Positions 5,828 to 6,285 of a stretch of 6,285 nt of DNA are shown here, piece after piece. The stretch is taken from positions 1 through 6,285 of the forward strand of contig JAKAAS010000114.1 in NCBI GenBank assembly GCA_021802225.1, read 5' to 3'. The notes beneath the pieces were generated by a model, which had not been told where the DNA came from, ran no database searches, and saw only the letters and a program-made list of their open reading frames with translations. Position 1 is the stretch's first letter; every line of letters begins with the position of its first letter. The DNA comes from Bacillota bacterium (GTDB taxonomy: Bacteria; Bacillota_E; Sulfobacillia; Sulfobacillales; Sulfobacillaceae). The position numbers and the translations under genes are program-made.

Positions 5828-6215
5828 TTTTTTCACCCTCTTCGATAATTTTTTGTATCGTCTCTGGTGTCTCGTGCCCATGACAGTGGCACAAAGGATG
5901 CTCCACTAAAGGTCCCAAAGCATGGTTGGGGGCTAGGGCCTCTCCCGCTGAAAAGGGCATGTATTTCATCGCGCCAATTAACTCATCGACGATGGGGGTT
6001 CCCATGCCGTCGTGCATAGCGTCCGCCACGCACGTGAGCAGATGATTGCGCAGTAAAATGCGTTGTACTTGTTCCAGACTAGCTTGCACTGCGGATACTT
6101 GCTTCATGATATTGACGCAATAAATGTCCTGATCGACCATGCGCCGAATGCTGTCCAAATGGCCCGCTGCGACCTTAAGTCGCAGCGCGGCATCTTTTTT
6201 TAATTCTGGATTCAT
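5808..6215 (-). CDS. csoR: CsoR-family copper-sensing transcriptional repressor with CHCHGH tail
   Basis: A 135-residue all-helical repressor of the CsoR/RcnR family. The Cu(I) ligands of CsoR are present as C33, H58 and C62, each three residues earlier than in the Mycobacterium tuberculosis protein. The second-shell Y32 and E78 also match, which favours Cu(I) over Ni/Co, formaldehyde or persulfide sensing. Such proteins bind GC-rich operators as tetramers and let go when Cu(I) binds. The family core ends at about residue 90. The rest is an unusual extension holding C109-H-C-H-G-H114 followed by an acidic helix, a possible extra metal site. ATG at 6215 has the strong site GGAGGAGGG five bases upstream. 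The last codons overlap the start of copA by 20 bases, implying translational coupling. It probably controls itself, copA and the YHS gene. Confidence 0.93.
   Translation of the reverse strand: MNPELKKDAALRLKVAAGHLDSIRRMVDQDIYCVNIMKQVSAVQASLEQVQRILLRNHLLTCVADAMHDGMGTPIVDELIGAMKYMPFSAGEALAPNHALGPLVEHPLCHCHGHETPETIQKIIEEGEKNGNQSD
5833..5840 (-). promoter_or_regulatory. Ribosome binding site that decides the copA start
   Basis: The minus strand reads GAGGGTGA, then AAAAA, then ATG at 5827, all within the csoR coding end. This supports 5827 rather than the in-frame codon at 5881 as the copA start. Confidence 0.7.
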
Positions 6216-6220
6216 GATAT

Positions 6221-6247
6221 CCCTCCTCCACCCCCCACCCCACCCCC
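6221..6247 (-). promoter_or_regulatory. G-run leader and ribosome binding site of csoR (potential G-quadruplex)
   Basis: On the mRNA strand this segment has G-tracts of 5, 4, 6 and 3 separated by loops of 1, 1 and 7 bases, fitting the G3+N1-7 pattern for a G-quadruplex. The last part of it (GGAGGAGGG, 6229-6221) is the csoR Shine-Dalgarno, so folding could mask the start of translation. The base pattern is seen directly; folding and function are inference. Confidence 0.45.
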
Positions 6248-6270
6248 GGGGGGGATCACTAATGTTAGTG
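6243..6270. promoter_or_regulatory. Putative csoR operator and promoter region
   Basis: CCCCC/GGGGG (6243-6252) is a perfect GC palindrome like those bound by CsoR repressors. Three bases further on is a second dyad, CACTAA-TG-TTAGTG (6257-6270). Its minus-strand TAACAT could serve as a -10 box for csoR; the matching -35 would fall at or beyond the window edge. Overlap of a GC dyad with the start region is what is expected for repression by CsoR. Assigned by resemblance and position. Confidence 0.45.
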
Positions 6271-6285
6271 TGGAACGAGACGTGG

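Noticed and set aside
5828..5881. 18-residue N-terminal extension of CopA
   Set aside because: Lies fully inside csoR, is Arg/Lys-rich and lacks a good ribosome binding site; ATG 5827 has one.
1..6285. CRISPR array, tRNA or rRNA genes
   Set aside because: No regularly spaced repeats and no recognisable tRNA or rRNA sequence on either strand.

Overview
The window looks like chromosomal or genomic-island DNA from a Bacillota-type bacterium, most likely an acidophile or metal-tolerant relative of Sulfobacillus. This is an inference from strong AGGAGG-type ribosome binding sites, the copper-export gene set and the mixed base composition; no rRNA or housekeeping gene is present to fix the taxon. 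All intact genes lie on the minus strand, so read the map from right to left.

Right half (about 3245-6285): a tightly packed copper-response operon. A CsoR-family copper-sensing repressor (6215-5808) overlaps a CopA-type Cu(I)-exporting P1B-1 ATPase (5827-3407). Its stop codon directly abuts the ATG of a 53-residue YHS-domain protein (3406-3245). A strong hairpin (3201-3228) closes the operon. Next comes a separately led gene for a seven-helix DUF4396 membrane protein with a His-rich loop (3041-2211). Both leaders (csoR and DUF4396) hold a GC-rich palindrome beside the octamer ACTAATGT, which suggests shared control. The inferred logic is that CsoR senses Cu(I) and releases the promoter, CopA exports the metal, the YHS protein binds or passes on metal, and the DUF4396 protein has an unknown membrane role in the same response.

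Middle (about 1314-2210): a decayed zone. Fragments of a plus-strand DHA2-type MFS drug-efflux gene, broken by a stop and at least one frameshift, flank the left end of an IS3-like element (end plus about 36 codons of OrfA). The 350 bases before the DUF4396 gene hold no convincing gene.

Left part (about 411-1331): a very GC-rich, minus-strand accessory cluster. It holds an unrecognised 171-aa protein, a coupled 66-aa reading frame and a short WGR-domain reading frame. GC at third codon positions suggests the last two may be one 134-aa WGR protein split by a single-base frameshift. The cluster meets the MFS debris at about 1314-1331, so it is probably a horizontally acquired block with a truncated upstream side. 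The first 410 bases hold only weak partial reading frames.
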